Shown here: positions 1 to 7,500 of the stretch, piece after piece
Layout of the letters: every line of letters begins with the position of its first letter
How positions within the stretch are numbered: the stretch's first letter is position 1
Assembly (NCBI GenBank): GCA_015057205.1
Contig: SVEW01000049.1
Location: 1-16,010 of the forward strand
Origin: Lachnospiraceae bacterium
GTDB taxonomy: Bacteria > Bacillota > Clostridia > Lachnospirales > Lachnospiraceae
Length of the DNA: 16,010 nt
Reading direction: 5' to 3'
Program-made: the position numbers and the translations under genes
The notes under the pieces: generated by a model
What the model was told of the DNA's origin: nothing
What the model saw: only the letters and a program-made list of their open reading frames with translations
Databases searched by the model: none

Positions 1-1660
1 TATTACAGGGTTTACCGGTTCCGCCGGTACGGCAGTAATTACTAAGAAGGAAGCACGTCTTTGGACCGACGGTCGTTATTTTATTCAAGCGGCAGCACAG
101 CTTAAAGACACTACCGTAGAGTTGATGAAAATGGGCGAGCCGGGAGTTCCTGAGATTACAGAATATATTAAGGATACTTTGCAAAAGGGCGAAACCATCG
201 GTTTTGATGGTCGTGTTGTTTCTGTTGGTGAAGGAAAGACATACGAATGTATTGCTTGCGAAAACGGAGCGAAGGTTAACTACAAAGAAGATTTGATTGA
301 TGAAATCTGGACCGATCGTCCGGAACTTTCAACCGAACCGGTTTTCGCATTGGGTATTGAATACACCGGAGAATCTGTTGCTGATAAGTTAAAGAGAACC
401 AGAGAAGAGATGAAGAAAGCAGGCGCTAACGTACATGCGCTGACAACCATTGATGATATCTGCTGGACATTAAATATTCGTGGTAATGATATTGAGTTTT
501 TCCCGTTGGTATTAAGCTATGCGCTTATTAAGATGGATAGTGTAGAGCTCTACATCAATGAGGACAAGTTAAGTGCAGAGATTAAAGCAGATCTTGTAAA
601 AGATGGTATTGTTCTTCACCCGTATAATGATGTTTATGCGGATATTTGCAAATTGAGTGCAAATGATGTGATTATGGTTGACCCAAGTAAGTTGAATTAT
701 GCGCTTTTCCAGAACATTCCGGAAACGGTTAAGAAAGTGGAAAAGAGAAACCCTGCTATCTTAATGAAGGCTATTAAGAATGATGTGGAGATTAAGAATA
801 TCAAACAGGCACAACTGAAGGATTCCGTTGCACATCTTCGTTACATGAAGTGGTTAAAGGAAAATTACGACAAGATGGAAATTACGGAAATGAGCGCAGA
901 GAAGAAACTGGATGAGTTACGTGCAGAAATGGGCAATTTTATTCGTCCAAGTTTTGCACCGATTTCTTCTTACGGTGAGCATGCAGCAATTGTACATTAT
1001 GAGTCATCACCGGAGACTGATGTGCAGTTAAAAGGTGGAAGTCTGTTTTTGTCCGATACCGGAGCAGGATTCTATGAGGGATCTACCGATGTTACAAGAA
1101 CGTTTGCTATTGGAGAAGTGTCTGATATTATGAAAGAACACTTCACGCTGGTTGCCATAAGTAACTTATCTTTGGCAGCAGCGAAGTTCTTAGAGGGATC
1201 AACCGGTATGGTTCTTGATATTTTATCCAGAAAACCATTCTGGGATAGAAATATGAACTTTAATCATGGAACTGGACACGGTGTAGGATACTTGTTGAAC
1301 ATCCACGAAGGCCCAACCGGATTCCGTTGGAAATACAGAGCCGGTGAGACAGAGCCATTCCATGAAGGTATGATTATTACGGATGAACCGGGTGTTTATA
1401 TTGAAGGTTCTCATGGTGTACGTCTTGAAAATGAAATTCTTTGCCGTAAAGGTGAAGCAAATGAGTATGGTCAGTTCATGTATTTTGAGCCGATTACTTT
1501 AATCCCATTTGATTTGGATGCAATTAATCCTGATATGATGACAGCAGAGGAGAAGAAACTTTTGAACGATTATCATCAGAAAGTTTATGAAACCATCTGT
1601 CCATTATTAAAGGATGAGGATGAGAAGGAATTCTTGAAGAAGTATACAAGAGCAATCTAA
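1..1660 (+). CDS. Xaa-Pro aminopeptidase (M24B), 5'-truncated by window edge
   Basis: Partial gene: frame 2 is open from base 2 and reads ITGFTGSAGTAVIT then LWTDGRYFIQAA before the first ATG at 122, so the true start lies upstream. The product is a three-domain aminopeptidase P, a cytoplasmic metallopeptidase that removes an N-terminal residue preceding proline. Family proteins of this type are about 600 residues; about 553 are here. The C-terminal creatinase-fold catalytic domain is intact. Metal ligands can be placed at Asp (codon 1055, in SDTGAGF), Asp (1088, in STDVTRT), His (1277, in HGTGHGVG), Glu (1385, in DEPGVY) and Glu (1427, in RLENE). The likely catalytic His lies in NIHEGP. The two creatinase-like N-terminal domains precede it, the first being incomplete. 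A hairpin terminator follows 8 nt after the stop. I see no frameshift. The internal ATG at 122 is not a start, because conserved family sequence continues upstream of it. Confidence 0.93.
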   Translation, partial: ITGFTGSAGTAVITKKEARLWTDGRYFIQAAAQLKDTTVELMKMGEPGVPEITEYIKDTLQKGETIGFDGRVVSVGEGKTYECIACENGAKVNYKEDLIDEIWTDRPELSTEPVFALGIEYTGESVADKLKRTREEMKKAGANVHALTTIDDICWTLNIRGNDIEFFPLVLSYALIKMDSVELYINEDKLSAEIKADLVKDGIVLHPYNDVYADICKLSANDVIMVDPSKLNYALFQNIPETVKKVEKRNPAILMKAIKNDVEIKNIKQAQLKDSVAHLRYMKWLKENYDKMEITEMSAEKKLDELRAEMGNFIRPSFAPISSYGEHAAIVHYESSPETDVQLKGGSLFLSDTGAGFYEGSTDVTRTFAIGEVSDIMKEHFTLVAISNLSLAAAKFLEGSTGMVLDILSRKPFWDRNMNFNHGTGHGVGYLLNIHEGPTGFRWKYRAGETEPFHEGMIITDEPGVYIEGSHGVRLENEILCRKGEANEYGQFMYFEPITLIPFDLDAINPDMMTAEEKKLLNDYHQKVYETICPLLKDEDEKEFLKKYTRAI

Positions 1661-1667
1661 AAATAGT

Positions 1668-1703
1668 GAGGCCCAACAGCGTGGTGCTGCCGGGCCTCTT
1701 TGT
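1668..1703. terminator. Rho-independent terminator, probably bidirectional
   Basis: GAGGCCC (1668-1674) pairs perfectly with GGGCCTC (1692-1698), and an inner CAGC/GCTG pair (1677-1680 with 1686-1689) extends the hairpin. A T-rich tail follows on the plus strand. An A-rich run precedes it (1659-1665), which reads as a T-rich tail on the minus strand. It lies between the convergent ends of the aminopeptidase gene (stop at 1660) and the lipoprotein gene (stop at 1706), so it probably ends both transcripts. The tails are interrupted rather than pure T runs. Confidence 0.85.
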
Positions 1704-1705
1704 TA

Positions 1706-2401
1706 TTACTTTTCTTCCGTATGTTTTCTACCATTGTAGAATATGTTATAGGCATCGAATTCTTCGTAGCAGCTAATCTGTGCTTCTTCGGTTGCGCCGG
1801 CCTTCAAGAGGTTATCGGAGTCGCCGATGTATCCGGAATTGGTGTAAACCGGTTTGCCGCCTTTATAGAAAAGAACAACCGCCTGAACAAATTCGCAATC
1901 GTAATCGGTGTTGTTGGTTGCGTTTACAACCACTTTGCCATCTTTCAGGGATGCCTTAAAGTCTAAGTCGGAAACGCACGGTTCCATAATGGACTCACGA
2001 TAGTCCAGTTCGTATTTAAAGGAATCGATTTTCTCGGCATCATCAAATAAAAAGGTCAGGGCGATGGACTGTCCGACACCAACTGCGTATTGCAAATCGG
2101 TAGCATCATTTAATTCGTTACCGCTTGCATCGTAGGCTTTGGTTACAACGGAAACGTCAACCGGTACCTTCGCGTTGTTTTGCAGTGTCATCAGATAGTA
2201 GCAGCTGTCATCGTGTGTAAACTGGTCTGTCTCAATCTTAAAGTCTTTGTCAGATAAGGAAACATTTTCCTGCTTGTCGGTTTCTTTCTTGGAGTCGGAA
2301 TCCTTTTTGGAATCGTTTCCACAGCCTGTTAGCAATAAACTGCTAATGGCAAATGCAAAAACCGCAAAATTTACAAGTAGCATTCTCATTGCTTTTTTCA
2401 T
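1706..2401 (-). CDS. Predicted lipoprotein with two FxLYD-like beta domains
   Basis: 231 residues. The N-terminus is a lipoprotein signal peptide: a basic start (MKKAMR), a hydrophobic core, and lipobox LTGC with the lipidated cysteine at residue 27. A Lys/Asp/Ser-rich linker (about 28-48) follows, so the mature protein should be tethered to the outer face of the membrane. The rest looks like two tandem beta-sandwich modules, about 50-140 and 145-231. Each has a pattern like LQNNAKVPVDVSVVTKAYD or ATNNTDYDCEFVQAVVLFY, resembling FxLYD-type small extracellular domains. No catalytic motif is visible and the substrate or partner is unknown. The start at 2401 has a good ribosome binding site (GGGAGGG, 2417-2411) 9 nt upstream. 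It follows the DUF4097 gene on the same strand after a 117-nt gap that could hold its own promoter, so it may be a separate unit or a distal operon member. The lipoprotein call is firm; the domain family is tentative. Confidence 0.85.
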   Translation of the reverse strand: MKKAMRMLLVNFAVFAFAISSLLLTGCGNDSKKDSDSKKETDKQENVSLSDKDFKIETDQFTHDDSCYYLMTLQNNAKVPVDVSVVTKAYDASGNELNDATDLQYAVGVGQSIALTFLFDDAEKIDSFKYELDYRESIMEPCVSDLDFKASLKDGKVVVNATNNTDYDCEFVQAVVLFYKGGKPVYTNSGYIGDSDNLLKAGATEEAQISCYEEFDAYNIFYNGRKHTEEK

Positions 2402-2434
2402 GGTATAATACCCTCCCGTTAAAAAACAGTTATT

Positions 2435-2456
2435 AGTTACACATAACTCAAGTATA
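2435..2456 (-). promoter_or_regulatory. Possible lipoprotein promoter -10 with adjacent 14-bp dyad
   Basis: On the minus strand TATACT (2456-2451) is a plausible -10, about 50 nt before the lipoprotein start. No convincing -35 sits 16-18 nt upstream. Just downstream, at the expected transcription start, AGTTA (2435-2439) and TAACT (2444-2448) form a perfect inverted repeat around CACA. It could be an operator, but it is short and AT-rich. Apart from the lipoprotein RBS, I see nothing else in the 2402-2518 gap, and no clear terminator for the DUF4097 gene. Confidence 0.3.
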
Positions 2457-2518
2457 GCGGAGTTTTGAAAAAAGGGCTGTGAACGAAACTTAAAAATTTT
2501 GCGGATAAATCGTGTCTG

Positions 2519-3334
2519 CTATTTCAAGAAGGAAATCTTTACGTTTCCGGCAGCGGTGTCCACGTCAATGGTATTGGCACCGGAGCCGCTCTGGTATTCA
2601 TTCGCAAAGCCGTTCTCGGAATGTTCGCCTACGCAAAGCTGTCCGATGGCACAGTCAATGTTAAAATTGTAGTCCTCTTCTTTTCCCCAAAGAGCCATAT
2701 CCACGTTGCCGGCGGCATTGTCAATTCTAAGATTTTTAAATTCGACCTTCTTTGTCTTGAAATTGCCGGCTGCAATGTCTACGTCACAGTTCTTGATATG
2801 TAGGATACCATCCATTTTAACGGAGCAGTTGGCAAGGTCTAGATTTAAGTTTTCCAAGGTATACATCTCCGGAAGGGTGATGGTTACCGTTGGGGCTTTG
2901 GACAATGACAAATGGCTATATTTATGTTTCGGACGAATCTTTACAATACCGTCATCTGAGTAGCGATCAAAGGTAAAACCAAGACGCTTCTTTTCCTTAT
3001 TGCTTTCGCAGGAAAATGTGATGGTATCGGCAGATAAATCGGTCTTCATAACCAGATGAACGGCAGGGGCATCGATGTCGATGGATTTCAGGTCATCTCT
3101 TTGAAGTACGAGCTCATCTTGCCCATCTTTCAGAACTTCCTGCTTTATCCCCCAATTTCCTTTCAAGGAAGGAAGATAATCAAGCAAATCCCAATGAACC
3201 TTGCTTAAGCTTAAATGAATACCATCCTTGGCTACGGTAGTTCCGCCGGTAGCAAAACCAATCCCAAGAAATAGTACGCCAAGAACACATAGTATCAAGG
3301 CTGTCTTTAATAAAATGGAACAAAACTTCTTCAT
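2519..3334 (-). CDS. DUF4097-family membrane-anchored beta-repeat protein
   Basis: 271 residues. Residues about 5-30 form one hydrophobic segment (signal anchor or uncleaved signal), which puts the rest outside the cell. Residues about 80-271 show the DUF4097 pattern: short beta strands with recurring I-D-A-A-G-N or D-N-A-A-G-N turns (CDVDIAAGNF, RIDNAAGNVDM, DVDTAAGNVKI), typical of a right-handed beta-helix-like adhesin fold. DUF4097 domains occur in envelope-stress proteins such as enterococcal LiaX, so a role in sensing or buffering envelope damage is reasonable but inferred. The start codon overlaps the stop of the upstream HAAS gene as ATGA (3334-3331), and a GGAGGT ribosome binding site lies within the end of that gene, so the two are translationally coupled. 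No enzyme motif is visible. Confidence 0.88.
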   Translation of the reverse strand: MKKFCSILLKTALILCVLGVLFLGIGFATGGTTVAKDGIHLSLSKVHWDLLDYLPSLKGNWGIKQEVLKDGQDELVLQRDDLKSIDIDAPAVHLVMKTDLSADTITFSCESNKEKKRLGFTFDRYSDDGIVKIRPKHKYSHLSLSKAPTVTITLPEMYTLENLNLDLANCSVKMDGILHIKNCDVDIAAGNFKTKKVEFKNLRIDNAAGNVDMALWGKEEDYNFNIDCAIGQLCVGEHSENGFANEYQSGSGANTIDVDTAAGNVKISFLK

Positions 3335-4077
3335 GCGCTTGCACCTCCTACGGTTGGGGTTGTTTTTCTAAATAATCCGGCGATGCTACGGCAGAGCCAT
3401 GGAAGGAACTGGAAGCAAAGGATACCGGAAAATGACCATGCCAGTGCGCTGAGTGCCAAAAGCAACAAGCCGATGCCAATCACAAACAGACCTAAGCCAC
3501 AGGTCGGAACCAAAATAGCGACTCCGGCAACGATGCAGGCAATTCCGCCGACAAAACAGCCAATGGCGATGGCAAAGACTGCGGCAAACAGTCCAATCAG
3601 AATGCCAAAGACACCCATAATGAGACCGAAGATACCGCCAAATATGCCACCCCAAAGCGGGAGCGTGAAAATGGCGGATAAAATTAACAGGAAAATGCAT
3701 CCGGATTTATGTTCCTGATAAAAGTCCCAGTTATCAAGTTTCGCCTTCAGACCTGACGAATGTGCATCTGTAGTTTTGTCTGTATGATTGGACTGTTCAT
3801 TGGCTGACTCGTAATAACTGCCGCAATCGGATGTGGATTCCTCCGTATAGGTACCGGAGGTAGTGGCTGACTCTACCGGCTCCACAATGCCCTGTTCTGC
3901 AATAATCTTTCTTGCAACATCTTCCGGAGAGCCTAATTCTTCTATAACGGACTGCTCGTTCTCAGCTCCTGCGTCTTCAAAATAAGTCTGATAGAACAAC
4001 AAGGCATCCATCTGATCTTCCACCGGAAGGCAGGACAGCAAATCCCTTAATTGGGATAAATATTCCCTCTTATTCAT
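3331..4077 (-). CDS. HAAS-domain (DUF1700-like) integral membrane protein
   Basis: 248 residues from the start chosen here. Residues 1-64 (from MNKREYLSQLRDLLSCLP, ending IIAEQGI) match the HAAS domain, a small helical module typically found next to PadR regulators; it carries the usual ELGSPEDVARKI segment. A Ser/Thr/Glu-rich linker spans about 65-118. About 125-230 is a Gly-rich hydrophobic block with several transmembrane helices (motifs such as GGIFGGIFG). An ATG three codons upstream (4086) is in frame, but the ribosome binding site (AGAGGAGG, 4094-4087) abuts it with no spacing. The ATG at 4077 is 9 nt from that site and gives the usual MNK start, so I prefer 4077. The gene overlaps the end of the PadR gene by 8 nt and the start of the DUF4097 gene by 4 nt. 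HAAS proteins are thought to link membrane state to the PadR repressor; that role is inferred here. Confidence 0.88.
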   Translation of the reverse strand: MNKREYLSQLRDLLSCLPVEDQMDALLFYQTYFEDAGAENEQSVIEELGSPEDVARKIIAEQGIVEPVESATTSGTYTEESTSDCGSYYESANEQSNHTDKTTDAHSSGLKAKLDNWDFYQEHKSGCIFLLILSAIFTLPLWGGIFGGIFGLIMGVFGILIGLFAAVFAIAIGCFVGGIACIVAGVAILVPTCGLGLFVIGIGLLLLALSALAWSFSGILCFQFLPWLCRSIAGLFRKTTPTVGGASA

Positions 4078-4399
4078 ATATCGCATCCTCCTCTAGAAAT
4101 AGTTTATTTATCTTCGTTGTGTAATCTTTCCAGGCGCTTGTATACTCGGAAAGTTTGATACGACCATCGTCGGTAATTCGATAGTACCGGCGGTTGCGTC
4201 CGTTAAAAGCCTGGTCGTAGGTTTCTAAAAAATGATCCTTCTGTAACCTTCGAAGAACAGGATAGAGAGTAGATTCCGATATTTCCAGAACGTCGCGAAC
4301 ATCCTGGGTAATCTTGTAACCGTAGGTCCCTTCCGTATCCTTCGAGACAGAAGCAAGAACAATTGCATCTAACAACGCAGCACCAGTGTTAAATACCAT
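4070..4399 (-). CDS. PadR-family transcriptional regulator
   Basis: 109 residues, the usual size of a minimal PadR (subfamily 2) protein. The winged helix runs from about residue 7 to 85, with the family signatures YGYKITQDV, ESTLYPVLRRLQKD (recognition helix region) and GRNRRYYRITDDGR (wing), followed by a short C-terminal dimerisation helix. It should bind DNA as a dimer and repress its own operon. A ribosome binding site AAAGGAGTG lies about 6 nt upstream of the 4399 ATG. It is the first gene of a minus-strand operon with the HAAS and DUF4097 genes, and its stop overlaps the HAAS start. A consensus promoter with a perfect palindrome over the -10 sits directly upstream, consistent with autoregulation. 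The ligand or signal is unknown. Confidence 0.95.
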   Translation of the reverse strand: MVFNTGAALLDAIVLASVSKDTEGTYGYKITQDVRDVLEISESTLYPVLRRLQKDHFLETYDQAFNGRNRRYYRITDDGRIKLSEYTSAWKDYTTKINKLFLEEDAIYE

Positions 4400-4428
4400 G
4401 TAATCACTCCTTTACTATTTGAATTAAT

Positions 4429-4451
4429 AATATTATATAGCGTATAATATT
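4429..4451. promoter_or_regulatory. Perfect inverted repeat over the padR -10: putative PadR operator
   Basis: AATATTATA (4429-4437) and its exact complement TATAATATT (4443-4451) flank a 5-nt spacer TAGCG. The left arm contains the -10 of the PadR promoter and the right arm fills the spacer, so a bound dimer would block RNA polymerase. A third copy of the core TATAATAT occurs on the minus strand at 4472-4465, just upstream of the -35. PadR proteins typically bind such dyads at their own promoters. Assignment to this PadR is inference. Confidence 0.65.
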
Positions 4452-4460
4452 GGATGTCAA
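4432..4460 (-). promoter_or_regulatory. Consensus sigma-A promoter of the padR-HAAS-DUF4097 operon
   Basis: On the minus strand the -35 is TTGACA (4460-4455) and the -10 is TATAAT (4437-4432), both exact consensus, separated by 17 nt. The expected start is near 4425, giving a leader of about 26 nt before the PadR ATG. A promoter this strong normally needs tight repression, which fits the inverted repeat lying over it. Confidence 0.87.
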
Positions 4461-4487
4461 TACTATATTATAAAGATATTATTTTTG

Positions 4488-4516
4488 TTGAGAGACCCGT
4501 AAAAGTAGGGTATAAT
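4488..4516 (+). promoter_or_regulatory. Sigma-A promoter of the amidase-led operon
   Basis: TTGAGA (4488-4493) and TATAAT (4511-4516) are separated by 17 nt, with one mismatch to the -35 consensus and none to the -10. Transcription should begin near 4523, giving a leader of about 43 nt. It is back to back with the PadR promoter, the two -35 elements being 27 nt apart. An AT-rich stretch (4461-4486) between them could act as an UP element for either. Confidence 0.82.
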
Positions 4517-4565
4517 AAGGAACGTAGGAATTGAATTTACAAAAGATAGAAATGGAAGTTAGAGA

Positions 4566-7500
4566 ATGATGAAGAAGCCGTTGAGAACGCTTTTGACCAT
4601 TGCATGTGCAGTTAGTTTGATGACAGTGACAGGCAAGGTCGTTGCGGCAGAGAACAATCCTGAGGTAAGTTATGTGGATTGTAACGAAATGGACGGGGAG
4701 AAGTCTTATACGAATTATTTTATTGTGGGTTTTAAGACGTCTATGGAGAATGCGTCAAAGTTGTCTCTTCAATATGAAGCGGGAACAAGAAATAAGAAGA
4801 TAAATTCTTATAAAATAGAAGGAAATCGGGTTGTTTTTTATGTAAAAGAAGCGGTAGGCAGGTATCGCCTGCAAAGTGTTTCCTTTTTAAAAGACAATAA
4901 GAAGTATAACGTGAATCTTGTAAAAGCAGCAAGGAAAGAAAGGAATGTTGATCTTGCTTTTTCTGTGCGACCGAAGGGGCAGGAGAGGGAAGCATCCTTA
5001 TTAAAAGTGAGGGAGATTTCTAATTTTCTTTTACCGGGTAGCAGTGCCACCAGTCAGCGTTCGTTTTCTGACAAATTGCAGGCAAGAGCCATTAATCGGG
5101 TAGTAGCAGGTGGACAACCGGTGGTAGTGATTGATCCGGGTCATGGCGGTGGGGATGCCGGATGTAATCGTACCTATGAGGGTGTAAAGTATAAGGAGTC
5201 CCAACTTTGTTTGCAGATTGCCCAGAGCTGTCAGAAGATATTAGAGAAGAATGGAACCGCCAAGGTGTTTTTGACAAGAAGTACGGATGTGTATGTGGAT
5301 TTTAATCAGCGTACACAACTTGCTTTTGATAAAGGAGCAGCGCTGCTTGTAAGTTTTCATTTAAATGCAACCGGTACTGCAGAAACAGCCGCAAACGGTG
5401 CGGAAGCCATCTACCAGAATGGAAATTATAACAGCACGGTAGCTGGTTACTCGAAGCAGTTAGCACAGAATATGGTGGAGAAGCTTTCGAAACTGGGACT
5501 TAAGAATCGTGGGATATATTACAAGAATTCAGCGGGAACAAAGTATCCGGACGGTACGGTGGCAGATAATTTCGCCATCAACAGACAAAGTAAGTTACTT
5601 GGAATTCCGGGAATTATTGTAGAGCACTGCTTTTTAAATAATACGTCGGATTTTAGTAATTATTTAGCGGATAGCAGTAAGACGGATTTGTTGGCAAAAG
5701 CGGATGCAGAAGGAATTGCGGCCTATTTAAAGAATGGTAACAGCACGGATGTGATACAGACGCCACAGACGGTAACCGCGGTGAAGCCAAGCGGGATGAC
5801 TAATTTACGGGTGAAAGTGGCTTTTACCTATCCGGGAGGAGTGAAACCCAGTGGATACGAATTATATCGTGCAATCCAGAAGGATGGAACGTATACGAAG
5901 GTGGCAAGCGGAACGGCGAAAGCCAAATATATGGTAGACGCAAGCGGTACACCGGGACAGACTTTTTTTTATAAGGTTCGTGCCTATGTAAATGGTGGCA
6001 GCGGAGTGGTTTATGGTGCATTCAGCGATGCGGTTAGTTATGCGATTTTGGATATTCCGCAGTGGATAGAAGGGGCTAAGAAGGATGGAAATTCTTTGAC
6101 ATTTACCTGGAAACGTGTAGCCGGTGCGGATTCGTATGAAGTGAAGCGTGCCGATAGCATCCATGGAACCTATACGTCTGTAGGAAGAGTAGCGAAAACC
6201 GGTTTTACAGATGAAACGGTGGGAAACAAGACATATTTTTACGAAGTAAGAGCCTGCCGAGACTTAAGCGATCGAACGGCGTATTCGAAATATAGTAGCT
6301 TGCGAATGCTTGGAAATGAGCGGTTAACAGCAAGACGGGAGGGGGCTGATAAAATTGTTTTATCCTGGAGCAAATTAAATGAGGTAGCCGGATATCGACT
6401 GTATCGTAGCGTGGATGGTGGTGGGTTTACGCTGGTGAAAGAATTTGCCAAGGATTCCACAGGATACGTGGATGACGTATTTTTAGAAAAAGAATATCAG
6501 TACCGTTTGTGTTCTTATGTAACAAGCGGAAGCACGCTTGTGGAGAGTTTTGGTGATGTACGCAGGGTAAATTCCGGTGTGAAAGCACCGGTAATACTAG
6601 AAACGACTACGGCAAAGAATGGAAAGGTTACCATTCGCTGGGAGAAAAACAAGCAAGCGACGGGCTATGAGATTTATCGGTTGGGCAGTGAAACGGAAAG
6701 CTTGACTACTGCAAATCGAATTGCTTCGGTAGCGGCGGATGTAGTAAGTTACACCGATACCAAAGCAAAAAATGGACAGGCCTATATTTATGGAATTCGT
6801 TCCGTTAAAAAAAGTGCTACGGGCATTACGTATTCCGATGATGTGAGCAAAGTGTTATCAGGAACCTATATTCGAACAATTTTGCCATACAGCGATACAA
6901 AGATTCGCATTGTATGGAAAAAGATGACGGGAGTCACCGGATACAAAGTTTTCGTTAGTGAGAAGAAGAGTAGCGGTTACCGTCTGGTAAAGACATTGGG
7001 AGCAGCTGCTAACAGTTATATTCACGCCGGACGCGTTTTGAAGAAAACTTATTATTATCGTGTGCAGACGGTAAGAGGAACGTTGTTAAGTAAGATGATT
7101 TCCCCGGTGAAAAAAGCAACAATGGAAGCACCGGTTTTGAAAAAAATATCCACAGATAAAAATGGTGTTTCTACCATTTCCTGGAAGGGGGTAAGTGGAG
7201 CTAAAGGGTATCAGGTCTTTCGTTCAACCAAGGAGTCCGGAAGCTATAAACGAATGGTTACAACGAAGAAACTGACCTATACGGATAAAGAAAGCGCAAA
7301 GAAAGTCTTCTATTATAAAGTGCGGGCGTATTTTGTGGAAGAAGGATTTTATGGATACACCGGATATTCAACGGCAGTAACCAATGCCAAGGATGTATTG
7401 ATTAAGCCGGCGACACCGACGCTTAAGGAAAAGTTAGATGCTAACCAGATGAGAATTCTTTCATGGAATAAAATTGCAGGCGTTACCGGATATAAGATTT

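Noticed and set aside
1700..1966. Plus-strand open frame of 88 codons opposite the lipoprotein gene
   Set aside because: It lies wholly antisense to a gene with a clear lipobox and ribosome binding site, begins inside the terminator tail, and has no ribosome binding site of its own.
3383..3718. Overlapping open frames on both strands within the HAAS membrane region
   Set aside because: They are by-products of the Gly/Ile-rich hydrophobic coding sequence; compositions (Pro/Lys/Met-rich or His/Arg-rich) look like frame shadows.
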